Below, one piece after another: positions 1-12,220 of a stretch of DNA of 64,000 bases. The first letter of the stretch is position 1. Each line of letters begins with the position of its first letter. The position numbers were made by a program, and so were the translations under genes. The stretch comes from Synaphobranchus kaupii (Eukaryota > Chordata > Actinopteri > Anguilliformes > Synaphobranchidae): NCBI GenBank assembly GCA_029718625.1, contig CM056378.1:64627027-64691026 (forward strand), given 5' to 3'. Below the pieces are notes generated by a model. The model was not told the origin of the DNA and did not search any database. It was given only the letters and a program-made list of their open reading frames with translations.

Positions 1-1528
1 TACGCCCTGTGCCCTTGATTTACCAATCTTGGTACATTTTGGGACTCTGGCTTTCTGATCATGAGACTGGGCCCCCTGCGGAGTCATTCACAATTAACAC
101 TCCTGATCCACTAAGGCACAATGGAGTGTCTGTCCCCTTCTTCATGTGACGCTGAGATGAACACAGACTGCTTGATCGATCAGGCACCAGGTTGGGCAGG
201 AACTCCCCCCTCTTTTGAGAAGGAGAGAGGGGACCCCAATTTAATACAGACACACACACACCCTGAGGTGATTGGAAATGGCTGATCCATCTGTATTTAT
301 TGATGGTTCAAAGGAAATGAGCCAATCTATTGTATGGGTGCCCTAAAGCCATCTACCAATTGGGATGAAAGGAATTTTGACCATAAAAACCCATGAAACT
401 TTACCAGCGTCGTTCTGATGATAAAGACGCTGTATTACGCCTACCAGACGCACCACTGAAACCCTGACGGACTTCTGCGTTTCCCAAGCCACATCTCGCC
501 TGATCACCGAGACAGAGTTAGCCTGCCACCGTCCACAAAAAACCTGACTGGAAACCTGTCGCAACCCGACTTCGGTGAAGAAGTCTCCAGGAGTCCATGC
601 ACCTGCCGGGACCTTGGACCAGCTGACAAGCTGACATCACTTACGGAATCAGACTGGCTTTCCCTTTGTTGCTGTTAAGTATTGAAATGCATTTTATTTA
701 GCAAAGACATCAATTGATAGGCTAGCATAAAACCTGTAATACCCAGTTGAGGTCATTTTACTGCTGGTTCCTACTGTTGTTTGTATTTTGTATTGCTATG
801 TGCGTATCGCTCGGGAATAGCCAATTTCCTTGACCTTATAGTTTTACACTGTTAAAACTTTATATTTATGAGACTGATAAAACGAGCTAACCACAAAATA
901 TAGTTTAGCGTGTCATTAACCATAACACAAACTAACCTTTGTTAATGGTAGGACTGTTAGCTTCTATATTTAGCAGTCACATAATTATCATTTCCTCTGA
1001 TTAAGTCATAGAATATATTATATATAGAATGTTATATCAATTAGTTTCTATTATTCACATATTCATAGTTGTAACCAATAAAACAGTCATTTTTCCAAAC
1101 CATTGTCGTGTCTATGATATTTCACTAAGTTGGGCTCTACTGACGTATAGAATTCTAATTGAGTTTTGAACTGAAGTAATTCTGAATAAAAATGACCAAA
1201 CCTCACTACACTATTAATTGATATTTGTTATTCGATTAATTAACTGCTTGATTGATAATTAAGAACTGGAAACAGGTTGGGAGTTAGCTATATCCGTATA
1301 AAGGTAGTCTAAGGTTACAGGAGGCCTACTTTACAGCCGATCGGCGCTTTCTGTCTGGTCACATAACGTTGGCTAACAAAGGGAAAAAAGAGCCAAATTA
1401 AATGCCTCGTTCACCGAACAACGCATCAATTTAAAACCCCTCGGAGCTAGGATCGGAAAAGTTTAGAAACTCTTAACTGGTTTTAGTCGTGAGTGTGTAG
1501 CTACAGGATCGGTTACCAAAACCTACCT
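1..1528. other. Intronic DNA, no gene recognised
   Basis: Positions 1-600 are GC-richer and hold two short minus-strand open frames (59..259 and 343..564) that I cannot assign. They could be a worn retroelement tail. From 600 to 1528 the sequence is AT-rich with no coding or repeat signal I can name. A short CA run lies near 248-261. Confidence 0.4.
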
Positions 1529-1780
1529 CAGGGCTCGAAATTAACTTTTTTACTTGGTAGCATTGGTGCTCCCAACTTCAAAAAGTTAGGAGCACCAGCA
1601 AAAATTTAGGAGCACCCACCAAAATGTAAGGAGCACCAACAATATATGTAATATATATTTATTTATTTTATTGATAAAAAACGACAATATAACAGTACGG
1701 TGAAAGTAGCCTTAAAAACGCATGGTAGGCCACCACTGGGGCTTTATGCAATATCCTGGGGCCAGGATTTAAAAACTTCC

Positions 1781-2402
1781 CTTTAAACTGATTATTGGTC
1801 TTAATCATTTTTCAATCAGTTTCCTTGATTAACAATAGGCTACATCAGCGTTTAATTCACCAATTACTCAATGCCATCAAATGTAGCCGGTTCTCCTCAA
1901 TTAGGCTATTAGGCAAGTAATAAAATTATTTTAACTTGCGTCGCAAAATTGTGCACATTTTAATCAACATTATAATTGTGGATACATGTGCTCTTCGTTC
2001 TCCGCACACTTAATTCCGAAAATATTCATGGAAATTAAACTATCTTAAAGCTCAGCTAGATTATTTTTTTATTGCAGGTTGTGCTACATAAAAAAAATAA
2101 TCTAACAAAAGCTGAGCTTTAAGATCGTTTAATTTCCATGAATATTTTCGGAATTAAGAGTGCGGAGAACGAAGAGCACATGTATCCACAATTATAATGT
2201 TGACAATAATAATAATTATAATAATGTTGCACAATTTTGCGATGCAAGTTAAAATAATTGTATTACTTGCCTAATAGCCTAATTGAGAAGAACTGGCTAC
2301 ATTTGATGGCATTGAGTAATTGGTGAATTAAATGCTGATGTAGCCTATTGTTAATCAAGGAAACTGATTGAAAAATGATTAAGACCAATAATCAGTTTAA
2401 AG
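1781..2402. repeat. Long imperfect palindrome (foldback), arms about 300 bp
   Basis: The left arm starts ctttaaactgattattggt at 1781 and the right arm ends with its complement at 2402. The arms match almost throughout. The loop is about 20 bp near 2072-2090. The right arm carries a small AT-rich insertion near 2203-2225. It sits inside the hAT-like element and may be a separate foldback insertion, but no clear target duplication is visible at its edges. Confidence 0.8.
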
Positions 2403-2621
2403 GTAAATTTTCTGCCCCCTCAATTTTCAGCTCAGGAGCCGCCACTGGCACTGTTACCTGCTATCTCCGTCCCACAGGCTAGTGCATTGCGCCGTTGTCA
2501 TACTTAAGCCATTCGAAGTCCTTCAGCCACTCTCTCCGAAAAGTGTACGCCTTCTTCGCTGCTGGTGTACCCACATCGCCATCGCCAACTGTTTCAGCAG
2601 CCACGGCGACTACGTGTTACG

Positions 2622-2649
2622 TTTTTAGTAACGTTAACGTTACTAAAAA
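2622..2649. repeat. Perfect 28-bp palindrome
   Basis: The half-site tttttagtaacgtt is followed by its exact complement, centred between 2635 and 2636. It is built from the AACGTT word that recurs across the window. Confidence 0.85.
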
Positions 2650-3125
2650 ATGCCGTAATCGTTCGCTTCATATTGTTAGCTTTCGATAACGCTAGCTAAC
2701 GTTACAAATTTAGCTAGTTAGGTAACGTTAATAAATTGATAAACTTTTGTCTTCAGGTAACATTAGTTAACGCGTTAGCTCTCTGTGTCACGTAACAGTG
2801 GAGTGCATTGAAAGGGAGTGATTGAAGGCTAATCTTAACCAATCTAAAATCAGCATTAAAGGTAAGAACGTCAAGCTCACGTTTGATTGGTTAGAATGGT
2901 CACTGTCAGCTCACGAGGCACATACTGAGTGTACTAACTAGCGAATGTACTGAGAAAGGGACGTTCGACTGGGGGGAAAAAAAGAAGAAAAAAAAAAGGT
3001 TGCACCAGAACCATTATTTGCACTCACACAAATGCTCCCAATTATATTTCGAGGTCGCACAGATTAAATTTCGGGAGCATATGCAACCAAAACGGTCGCA
3101 ATTTCGAGCCCTGTACCTGTAGAAT

Positions 3126-3325
3126 CATTTTACTTGGGTCATAAATAGAGAATGGTACTCCCAAGTTTTGTGGGAATTACAAACATCTTCGCAGTTAATT
3201 TGACAGTTGAACATTTGTGTTTATTTTATTATTATTATCATACGTTTTCTCTATATTATGGCTACCGATTATGGCTTAACTTTGGCGGAGGAGGAGATTG
3301 ACGCGCTGCATCTCCGTTAAAACAC
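3126..3325 (+). repeat. Repeat shared with 19185..19345; Myb/SANT-like start fragment
   Basis: This segment matches the reverse complement of 19185..19345 over about 150 bp, including gttaatttgacagttgaaca. Both copies contain an ATG followed by a short frame: here MATDYGLTLAEEEIDALHLR then a stop at 3318, there MTADRGSIWKEEETHLHHLI. The ADRGS.W..EE pattern resembles the start of the Myb/SANT-like protein carried by PIF/Harbinger transposons. Family assignment is an inference from a very short stretch. This copy is frame-broken. Confidence 0.4.
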
Positions 3326-3427
3326 TTGGAAAGTGGCAAATGATCCATGTTGTTTACATATTTATAAATACGTTAAATGTCGATAGTTACCAAGGAATGC
3401 AGAAGACAAAATCCGCTATCAAGAAAA

Positions 3428-3499
3428 CGTACTGGGTGTAGCGCATTCTAGGTTTCGAAAATGTACTGGGTGTAGCGCATTCTAGGTTTCTAAAACCAC
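3428..3499. repeat. Tandem duplication, two 36-bp units
   Basis: The unit acgtactgggtgtagcgcat and its following bases occur twice head to tail with one or two differences. This is a young local duplication with no coding role. Confidence 0.75.
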
Positions 3500-3700
3500 A
3501 GAACAGAATGCATTCGAGTTTGTGTATTCTATGAACAGGTCAAGGTAACTTTAGCGAAAATCTTTCAACTAAAACGTTTCAAAACTAAAATCCTAGTGCG
3601 TACGAGACCATTAGCTTACGTTAGCTTGATGATTGGTAACATAGATTCCAAATCAATAAGGTTTTTCCTCTCCTCTCATTCCTAAGGTTAGCTGAGCAGC

Positions 3701-3861
3701 GGCTGTTTCACGAAGTAGAATTACTGAGTTAGTTTGATAACGGGCACTGAGTAAAAATCCGGAACAGCACTTTTTATTCAGTCCATGTTCCAGATTTGGG
3801 AGGGTTCCGGGTTTTACTCATTGCAGTTATACAGCCAACTCCGTAAGCTTCGTGACACAGG
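3701..3861. mobile_element. Small inverted-repeat element (MITE)
   Basis: The roughly 60-bp ends are imperfect inverted repeats: gctgtttcacgaag near 3702 against cttcgtgacacaggc near 3848. The inner pair is actgagtaaaaatccggaac against gttccgggttttactcat. No target duplication could be fixed, so the superfamily is undetermined. Confidence 0.5.
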
Positions 3862-3865
3862 CCCC

Positions 3866-5994
3866 AGGAGCTGTCATTCGCTAGCTACCATTAGCTAGCT
3901 ATTCAAAACAAACGTCATCGTCACCTAAAGTCGGTCACATTAATTTATTCGATATGCAAATAAATGTCTCAGTTAAAATACGGGGGTGGATCTAAATGTC
4001 CTAAATATACATGTTATATCTCAATTGGTAGTCTACTCATGAAATATAACGTTAGCTAAGTAATGGTGCTAAGTAAAGGAGCAAAACGAGGTCTGTGGAT
4101 GCATCTCACATTAACGTTAGCTGATTAGCTTGCCGATAGCCAGTTAGCAATGTTATTGTAGTATACATTCATCGGCAGTCTGCAAAAATTTATTAAGACC
4201 GCAATTAAAGAATGACTAACATTACTGTTGTGTTAATAAACTATTATTATTGACAATATTCAATTAGCTAGCAAGAGAAACTTGTTACTTCCTTTCATTC
4301 AGTGAGCTTTCCTCCAGTGGCAGTGCTGCTTTCTGACTGAGTGAAGATTCCATGTCACATGATATGTTCAGGGTAGCGAGAACACTATTATAGTTCTGTG
4401 GCGAGAACCACAAGATGGAGTGCTAGGAGCGCCGACGGGTCAGTGTAAAAAAAATGCCTATATCGGTCATTCATATCGGCCACGTCATCCTTGACTGTCG
4501 ATACAGTATGGTCCAGAAACGCAAATATTGGCCCGATATATCGGTCGCGCTCTAATATATACCTACATCAACTGTATACAAGTGCACTAAGGTGGACTAT
4601 AAACGGCTGTTTAGACTTAGAACTTCTAAGACTTAGAACTGATTTCTAAGATTCACGCATTGCTAAGCTAACACTTGTGCGTGCTGGTGCGTTTGTATCC
4701 GCCATCTTGCCACAGTGAAACCGACCAGCCTATTACGCACATAGGTTACGCACAGCTATATCTTACTTACGGAAGTCCTGAATGAGGGCTTATCTGAAAG
4801 ATAACGGTCTTGGCTATTGGCTCAAACAATTGAAAGGCAGGTTTAAAACCCAATGGGAGCAAATGAGGACTGACTCTGGAGGCAAGCCCCAGCCAGTGAT
4901 TCCCACTTCAGATAGGCCAATCATTTTTTTGCATAAAACTCTATCATGTCGAAAACCCCTTTGTCCAAAACCTACTAAACCAAGGGGTTGGTAATCCATC
5001 AACTGGCCGATTTGCACTATGCCAAACTGAACACAGCCAAACCAAAAGTATAAGTCCTTTTCGTAATTTGAAAAAATCATGGACAGCCATATAGAAAGTT
5101 TTGAAGTGGTATTCCTTAAAAGCCTAAAGGCATAACAATTTTTAAAACCAAAGTTTTGTGAAATACAATCAAGCAGAACAGTTTACCAGCACATTGTTTA
5201 TGGCGTGACAGCAAGCTGTAATAAATGTTTGGTAATTAGACAGTTTCCAAACATTTTGGGTTTAAGAACCACTTTCTCAAAAGGAATTTGATATTGTTTT
5301 ACTAACCCCTGAAATAGTATGGTAAGCTGTAGTTATACTGTCCTGGTCTCACCATTGTAGCTAAATTATAGTAAATCCTGAATTGGAGCAATGCTAACAA
5401 TTAGCATCTTGCCATTGGATATAAATCCCCCCAGGCCAACTTGTTTTAAATAAACGCCTAAATCCACACAAATAAAGTTTCACAACAGCCTTAAGTGTCG
5501 TTGTTGGAAAAGAAAATGCACATGATTACAGAGTGTACAAGGATGATATTTTCGATTCAATATATATGATGTCATTTCAGATTTCCAAGGTCATTGTTCA
5601 GAATAAAGAACATCCGGTAACATTTAGTATCAAGAGAGTCTGTAACATTTAGTATCACTCCGCTTGAGAACACTGCCCAGCGCATAGTCCATATGGAAGT
5701 AGACTGGAAGATATCTCACTAGCGTAAGTCTGCCTGTAAACAAAATAAAAGCAGCTAGCGTTTGTTTTCTTAGCAAAATGTCTGATAATGAAGTTGACGG
5801 GGGTGGAATTCATAGAACCATACTTCAAGTCAGAATATACTGATTTAGAATTAGAATTACTGTAAAAAAAATAAAATAATAAAAGATGAACCGCTGCTTC
5901 TAAGAGAAATTGCACAGGATCCAGATTTAAACCCCAGTGCAGTGGACAAGGATTAGGGTTTAGGATTAACCACATACTACCAAATGTACAACCA
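3866..5994. other. Intronic DNA with one probable hAT end
   Basis: At 4440-4555 there is a motif-rich stretch of CGATAT words ending cgatatatcggtcgcgctcta, which looks like the right end of a hAT-type element. No matching left end was found. The frames at 4782-5080 and 5655-5975 show no recognisable protein. The rest has no feature I can name. Confidence 0.35.
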
Positions 5995-6975
5995 AAAGGG
6001 GATGGACTCCTTAGAAACCCTATCTAAAAAATATGGAATACCCCACACAAATGTTTTCAAGTATCTCCAAATAAGAAGTTATTTAATGAAAAGGGTATCA
6101 AATTAAAACATTACAGGATGTCCACCCACTTTTTCTGTATATGAGTAAAATACATAGAAACTTAGTTTTTTATTTCATATCTCTATAGAATACTCTAAAA
6201 ATAGCCCGGAGGATGAATGGGAGGAAGAATTGAGAAGAAAAATTTCAGAAGAGGAATGGAATCAGGGTTATAAAGAAGTGCTTGACACTTCTGACTAGCT
6301 CCATGCATTGGCAGGAGTATGCCTGGAAAATACAGACAAGGTTCTTTAGAACACCAGTTATACAATCTAAATGCAATAGTGCAATATCCTTAAAAATGTT
6401 GGAGAGAATGTGGAGACAGTGGCTCATCATACACACATCTATTTTTGCTGTAAAGCTTTGGGCACTTTTTGGTCAGATGTATGTGAAGTTATGGAAACAA
6501 TTTTTAAGACATCTCTATTTTTAAAAGGTGAACACTTAATTCTGGGCTTTTACCCAAATAACATGACAGAAAATTATAGATATATTTTCAGAATTTTAAG
6601 AATTTCAGCCCTCAAACAGATAAGAAACTGGTTGAAACCGACAGTACCAAATGTACACGATTGGACAAAGATAGTAAAGCAAATATATGTGATGGAGAAA
6701 ATAACATATAGAATAAAAAATAAAGGAGAACTGTTTGATATGTAATGGGGCAAAGTAATAAACACCAGTGTATTACCATTATAGATATAGCCTACTAATA
6801 ATAATTTAGATTGTAAAATATTTCTTATTTATTGTTGTTCTATACGTTCCATATATATTTTTTATTATTATACTTTTTTGTTGTTCTTGTTGTTCCCCCA
6901 CATTTAAATGTTTCTGCATAAAAGAAAAAATTGAAGTTCTGAAAATAATGGACACACAATAAAGTATAAAAAAAT
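5995..6975 (+). pseudogene. L1-clade LINE, 3' end of ORF2 (broken)
   Basis: Pieces in two frames resemble the C-terminal region of L1-type ORF2. FKYLQIRSYLM is near 6056. A cysteine/histidine-rich stretch then gives HTHIYFCCKALGTFWSDVCE near 6427-6486. The tail is NWLKPTVPNVHDWTKIVKQI near 6631-6690. These match the arrangement in vertebrate and fish L1 where a zinc-knuckle-like region precedes the WL.P....W....K.IY.ME motif. There are several frameshifts and stops, for example after VLDTSD near 6295. It ends in an AATAAAG-like, A-rich tail near 6957-6974. The missing 5' part is ordinary LINE truncation. Confidence 0.75.
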
Positions 6976-7616
6976 GAAGTGAAGCTTCAACGTACCAGTA
7001 GAAGCGTATTTTAGATTAGTTATTTTTCAACGGTAGCAAAAAGTAAATTGGACGAGCGTGCTAACGTTTTTAAGTTTTTTCTCTGTGGCACGGTTAACAA
7101 CCTTATTAGCTAGCTAACGTTAGCTAGATACTTTCTGGCCTGGAGCATCGACTTGGACAAAAATGGATTTAACATCAAAAATCTGGATTGTAGGCTACTG
7201 TCACACAGCATGCAGAATCCAATGAACACGCAAGTGCACTGGTAAACCTCAATCTTTGGGTAACTGTGGTAATTCGTATAACTTCGAGCATGTTATTGAC
7301 GAGGGGGAAAGGCGTTCAGGCGTAAAAAAAAAGGCCGCGAAAAAAAAAATTTGAAACCGTAAGACGAAATAGGGCTGTACTTAAACTTCACTAACGTTAC
7401 TTGGCCAGCAAGAGTTATCGTTCGCTTTCATAAGGTAGGATGAACGAGGCAGTTCACAGGTAACGTTAGGCAGTTAGTTTGTTGATGTGATGGCCAGCTA
7501 ATGTTATAGAGCTAGGAAAGCTGACGTCACAAGCGTCGCATTCTAGACAAGCCACCATATTGGGAGTATACTCTCCCTCTGGACCCGTGTCTAAGTCAAG
7601 TAATTCACTAATCTTT
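6976..7616. other. Intronic DNA, nothing recognised
   Basis: AT-rich, with a poly-A stretch near 7326-7351 and several AACGTTA/TAGCTAG words. No frame or inverted-repeat element was identified. Confidence 0.4.
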
Positions 7617-8090
7617 AGGGCTGAGCCGAATGCTTCGGAGCTCCGAAGCTTCGTTCGTTGGATTGGTTTTCGGATTCTAAATTCAGATTTGAATAGTTTG
7701 TTTTTTTTTTCTCAAAAAAAAATTACATAATTTTTTCCTCCTCAAAAAAGAAGAAAATTGATGGTTTACTGGATGTTTGTCAACATATAAGTGTTTATTC
7801 TACACTGATTGAGCTTTGAATCGCCTGGAAGTTTTGTACATTTTTAAATTTAAGTTTTGCTTTTAAATTTATTTAGGCCGATGTTTCATGTCCTGAACTT
7901 CTGTTCCATTTCAATTTAATACTTTGTTGTTTCAATAAAAAAATTAATAGTTTCTTCATGCGCATATTACTGAAATGGATGTGAGCGCGCCCTCTACTGG
8001 ACGTATCGTAACATTGTTTTCAAAGACTCAAAAAATGTTTTTATTTTTAATAGATTATTATTAAAACGAAGCTTCGGAGCTTCGGAGTTT
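7617..8090 (+). mobile_element. hAT MITE, TAGGGCTGAGCCGAATG family, right end worn
   Basis: The left end tagggctgagccgaatgct at 7617 is the same terminus found at 46428 (reverse) in the element 45141..46428. The following 450 bp match that element in opposite orientation, including cgtaacattgttttcaaaga (8008) and the gcttcggagctccgaagctt palindrome. The right end fades out near 8090 and lacks the terminal 18 bp. It has no coding capacity. Confidence 0.8.
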
Positions 8091-8679
8091 ATTTAATATA
8101 TTCCTGTAGGCTATTTAGCTTTTCACATAATAATGACTGTGTACATGAACACCTTGCTGAATTTGTAGCCTATTTTAAAACAGTTGAACAGTCACAGAGA
8201 CACCCCACATGACTGACCCCAAAAAAAAGGAGAAAGAAAATGCGATTGCTGCGATTTAATTAATTATGTTGTAAACCGTTTGAGGAAATAAAACGTATGA
8301 GAGTAGATTTCCCGTATCATAACCTTATACGCCCATATACCTTTGAAAAACCGTGTTTTATATGGGCAAACTGTATGGGTTGACACCTATGTTGTTGGTA
8401 TGCGTCCACAGTTTCTTAAAGTAACATTAACGACAGCTAGCAAAGTAAAGAAAAGCAACATACTTTCGCTGAAACGACTGTTGTCACAGTTGGCCGACTT
8501 GTAGATAGCTCTTTGACCCAGCCATTGGTGAACTGTTTGTGCGCTTCCTAAGACTTATAGTTCTTAAATTCCTGCATAGTGTAGGCACTCAGGCCATAAA
8601 CGAGATCATTCACTATGTCAAGGTAGGTGAGTGGAAATCTGGATCTTGTGAGCAGCAAATCTGGATCCCTAGTCCAGTG

Positions 8680-9134
8680 AGGATTTAAGGCTTGTTTGAT
8701 ACGTCAGACCCTTAATGACTTAGAGCCATTTAGCCAACCATGTGTTTCCATACTGCTCCAGTGTAATTTACAGCTAAATCTAGTCCCACTCCCCGCAATT
8801 CCCATAGCGATCCATTCAAATGCAGAGACGTTACAGTATCGCTTGTAAGAGTACCAAAAAATAAGATATCAAGAGTCTTTTGTTGTTGGGTCACAGACAT
8901 CAGGAAGTCATGGCATGCAAAGCCAATGGATATGTGACCAAATATTAAAAATTTAAAGGCACAGTGAACTTAGTGTATGTAAACTTCTGACCCACTGGAA
9001 CTGTGATATAGTGAATTAAAAGTGAAATAATCTGTCTGTAAACAATTGTTGGAAAAATTACTTGTGTCATGCACAAAGTAGATGTCCTAACTGACTTGCC
9101 AACACTATAGTTTGCTAACAACTGACTTCAACTG
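8680..9134 (-). mobile_element. Half copy of palindromic Tc1 derivative
   Basis: This matches the right arm (37635..38150) of the palindromic Tc1 element, from gatttaaggcttgtttgat to the terminal acttcaactg followed by TA. About 60 bp of the outer terminal repeat is deleted just before the end. Only one arm is present, so it cannot be mobilised by itself. Confidence 0.8.
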
Positions 9135-9136
9135 TA

Positions 9137-10235
9137 CCTCTACGTCATATGGATAATTGTTGTCGCCCACAACAGAAACAGCCAGCACCTGATTGGTTAG
9201 ACCCGCTACGTTACTTTAGTTTCGCCTCCACATTTTTAAACCGAAACAACGTGACGTCCTGTCTACTAGTTCAACTCTCTTATTCCACCTAAATAATCCA
9301 CTAAAATATGTTTCTGAAAATATTGTGAAAATATAGGTGAGAAATAGGCCATGCATTTGCTGAATCTTGATTCATATTTCATGTGCAACATCTAGTTTGA
9401 CAGTTTGATCCGAGTTATACGAAAAGATTTGTACAATGTACGTTCATTTATGCAAATGACGATGGACACAGATCCTCCGCCCACACCCCACTCCCTCGCT
9501 CACCCCACAAAGTATTTTTCAAAATTGTGTAGTAGGCGGAGACAGGCTGAGACAGTGGGTGTACATACTCTTTAATTGTCCATTGACTTAACATTGGGGC
9601 ATACATTTTATAGTCACATCATGCTAACTGAAAGTTTGAACTACCGTTGAACAACAGTCTTGTGCAATGCAAGATTTCACCCAAGACTTATTTTACTCGC
9701 TTACTCTGACGCTCTCATTAAACTTCCACAGCACAGAAACCAGTTACTGTTACCCATTTTTAACCTAAAAGTCCAAAGCGAGTTTTGAATTTTATGGTAC
9801 GGTTTAACATTTTTCTTAATCACAAGTATGGGAAAATCAACTCGAGACAGCAAGGTGAATATTTTGCTCAAAATATATTTTTCCACGTCAATGATCAGGA
9901 GTTCCACACAACTCTGGCTAACGTTATTTAGTGACAAACCATCTAACTTCACTAGCTAGATAAACACAAACTTATGTTAGCTACTAACGTTACTCCTTTC
10001 AGACAATGTCCACAATATTAACAGTAATGAAGCTGCAAGCACCATACCGTGTGACCTATCAGCTGGCTAGTAACATTACAAGCCCCTGTGGAACCCTTAA
10101 CAGTGCAGAGCAATGCAGGACAATTATAATATTAACGTACATTAGTTTGTCTTTAAAATAGTCAGATATGTCCCTGAAAATAGTTTTGGCAGAGGTGTAA
10201 CTTTCGACTAAATCCTACCAACACAACACAGTTTG
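9137..10235. other. Intronic DNA with a repeat also at 27.5 kb
   Basis: Positions about 9400-9590 match 27480-27655 (shared tcaaaattgtgtagtaggcg and gacaggctgagacagtgggt) as a dispersed repeat of unknown class. No gene is seen. A minus-strand frame at 9701..9952 shows no recognisable protein. Confidence 0.5.
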
Positions 10236-10740
10236 TAGAGTGATAGTTTTAAAGGGTAACAATTAAAACCATTTATTTTAGATGAGAACTGATACAAGTA
10301 TTACTGATTGATCCTGGTCCAAATCTTGACTGCAGTCAGCGCAAAAAAGCGTAAACTTTAAGAATCTTGCTCAAAAGTGTCACGAGTGGTAAAACGTTAG
10401 GTACTGCACGTTCAATCTGTGATTGGCCAGAAATGTCCTCCTGTGATGTATTCCCCTCGATGACGAAATAGAAACCTGTACAGCTCCACCCACCGATAGT
10501 TTGGTGGCTACACCCTGAAGTTTTGGAGTGAGGGCGGCCTACATCGCAGCTATAAAACCGAATCTCAGCAGTTGATCTGCGTGGAGAGGAGAATCAAGAG
10601 ATAGAGCGAGTGAGTGATATAGCTAGCTTACAGTTGAGCTTTTTTGAATATTCTAGTAATAGTAGCCTATTTATTTTTGGTATACATTTTTTTATAGCTA
10701 GCTTGATAGTCCCTTGTTTTTTGACAGTCAATTTAGTCTA
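10236..10740 (+). promoter_or_regulatory. Promoter-like repeat, copy 1 (CCAAT and TATA motifs)
   Basis: A roughly 500-bp unit found again at 55425..55698 plus 59447..59654. It carries an inverted CCAAT box (gattggcc at 10421) and a TATA motif (tataaaa at 10551), about 130 bp apart. A GA-rich stretch around 10583-10616 would suit a 5' leader. No linked open frame is found downstream, so whether it drives anything is unknown. It could be a retroelement LTR, a DNA-transposon promoter or a duplicated host promoter. Confidence 0.5.
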
Positions 10741-11486
10741 ACTTAGCAAGTAACTAGCTAGTTTTTTTATTTATTTATAAATACATAGGCTACTTTATTA
10801 AAAAATAATTATATAGTATAAAGCATATGAAAGCTGCGTATCTGACAGGGACGTGGCGAGCTACTCTCTGCGTTGCATGCAAGGTGTGGATATTTACTGT
10901 ATTTTTTTGTTAAAACAAAACAAAATTTTATGTTCAGACGGGTTAAGTATCAATTGTTTACTTTGTTCACACTGCCCTTGCTGGCCTGTTTATGTCGAAT
11001 ATATTTTGTAAACAATTTATTACTCGCGCTGCATGACACCATTCAGTGTGAGCTGCAGTGCTCGCTGTGGATGAGAGCAGTTATTTACATTTAGTTGTTA
11101 ATGAAGTCACTTTTAAAAAATATTGTTGAATTTATGTTTTAGGGTATATTATTGCTAATTATATGTGGTATTTCCTGCAGAAAGGGGGGATTTCGGTCAA
11201 ATAGTTGAGCCAGGAGTTGTAGTAGCCTATAGCCTATGCATGCAACACGTTTACCTTTGCAATGTATGTCCCTACAACAGACATTCTCTCTTGGGCCTCC
11301 TACACACGGGGGTTTTAGTTTCGAAACGTGTCTGAAATGTTTTTGTTTTGAGGTTTTCGCTACCTTGACCTGTAGTACACATTACTTGGAGGCATTCTGT
11401 GGTTTTAGAATTCTCCGCAATGCAACTGATTTGATATTTTGCATTCCTTGGTATCCATATCGACAAAATAAACAACATGGATAATT
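10741..11486. other. Intronic DNA, no gene recognised
   Basis: Two short plus-strand frames (10873..11094, 11236..11484) show no recognisable domain and no coding signature. The stretch follows the promoter-like repeat and may belong to the same unknown unit. Confidence 0.35.
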
Positions 11487-11695
11487 TTTTATTTTTACTT
11501 TATTTATACAGGGGGATCACACTGAGACAAGTCTCATTTTCAGATGAGCCCTGTGTAAACACCAACACAGATACAATAGAAGCAAAAACATGAGACAAAA
11601 GTAATAAAAATAAGTAAATAGTTAAATAATATATATATATACATATAAATTGATATATACATAAATATACAAGCAAGACAAATACACAGAAACAT

Positions 11696-12220
11696 CTAAA
11701 AACAATTGCATTCATCTATAAAAATATTCATAATCAAGAGTTTGAACTCATCAAGAGGAACAAGGTGTTGGAGCCCTAGCGAGCCTTGAAGGTTGTTCCA
11801 AATGTGAGGTGCATTAAAACTAAATGAGGTTTTTCCCAGCTCTGTACTCACTCGAGGGATCTCCAGTGCCAAGTGTTCCTGCAAGCGTGTGTTGTAATTG
11901 CTGGTTTTGTATTTGAGTAGTGAGCATAAATAGCGAGGTAATTCTTGAATAAGAGCTTTATAGATGAACCATATGCTATGTTGGGCTCTCCTTACATTAA
12001 GGGAGGGCCATCCTACTTTTTTTATAAAGCTCACAATGGTGTGTACGGTAGCTGTCCCTGGTAATATAATGCAATGCAGAATGGTAAACTGAATCCTATT
12101 TTTTAAGAGCTGAGGGTACAGCATGTGTGCAAATTGTATCAGCATAGTCGAGTACAGGGAGGAGTGTCGCTTGAACAATAATCTTTCTACTCTCATAAGA
12201 GAAACATGATTTATTTCTAT
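11696..12220 (-). pseudogene. LINE ORF2 C-terminal region
   Basis: Minus-strand frame with WPSLNVRRAQHSIWFIYKAL, then a long tail with LQEHLALEIPRV and FNAPHIWNNLQG, ending in ECNCF. This is the typical post-RT region of L2/CR1-like ORF2. It is separated from the RT part by the hAT element 12221..15932; the first codons listed for the frame lie in that element. Confidence 0.8.

Larger units (their letters stand above)
1529..3113. mobile_element. hAT-like non-autonomous element with 5-bp target duplication
   Basis: The ends are an exact 14-bp terminal inverted repeat: CAGGGCTCGAAATT at 1529 and its complement ending at 3113. The flanking 5 bp, tacct, are identical (1524..1528 and 3114..3118). 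Inside are a 620-bp palindrome (1781..2402) and a perfect 28-bp palindrome (2622..2649). No transposase-like frame is visible. Ends beginning CAG with short duplications fit hAT; a 5-bp duplication would suit the hAT5 type, which is an inference. Repeated motifs near both ends (ggagcacc and gggagca) hint that the interior is decayed and composite. Confidence 0.75.

Noticed and set aside
5655..5975. 106-aa minus-strand ORF
   Set aside because: No domain, AT-rich, and no homologous pattern to any element in the window.
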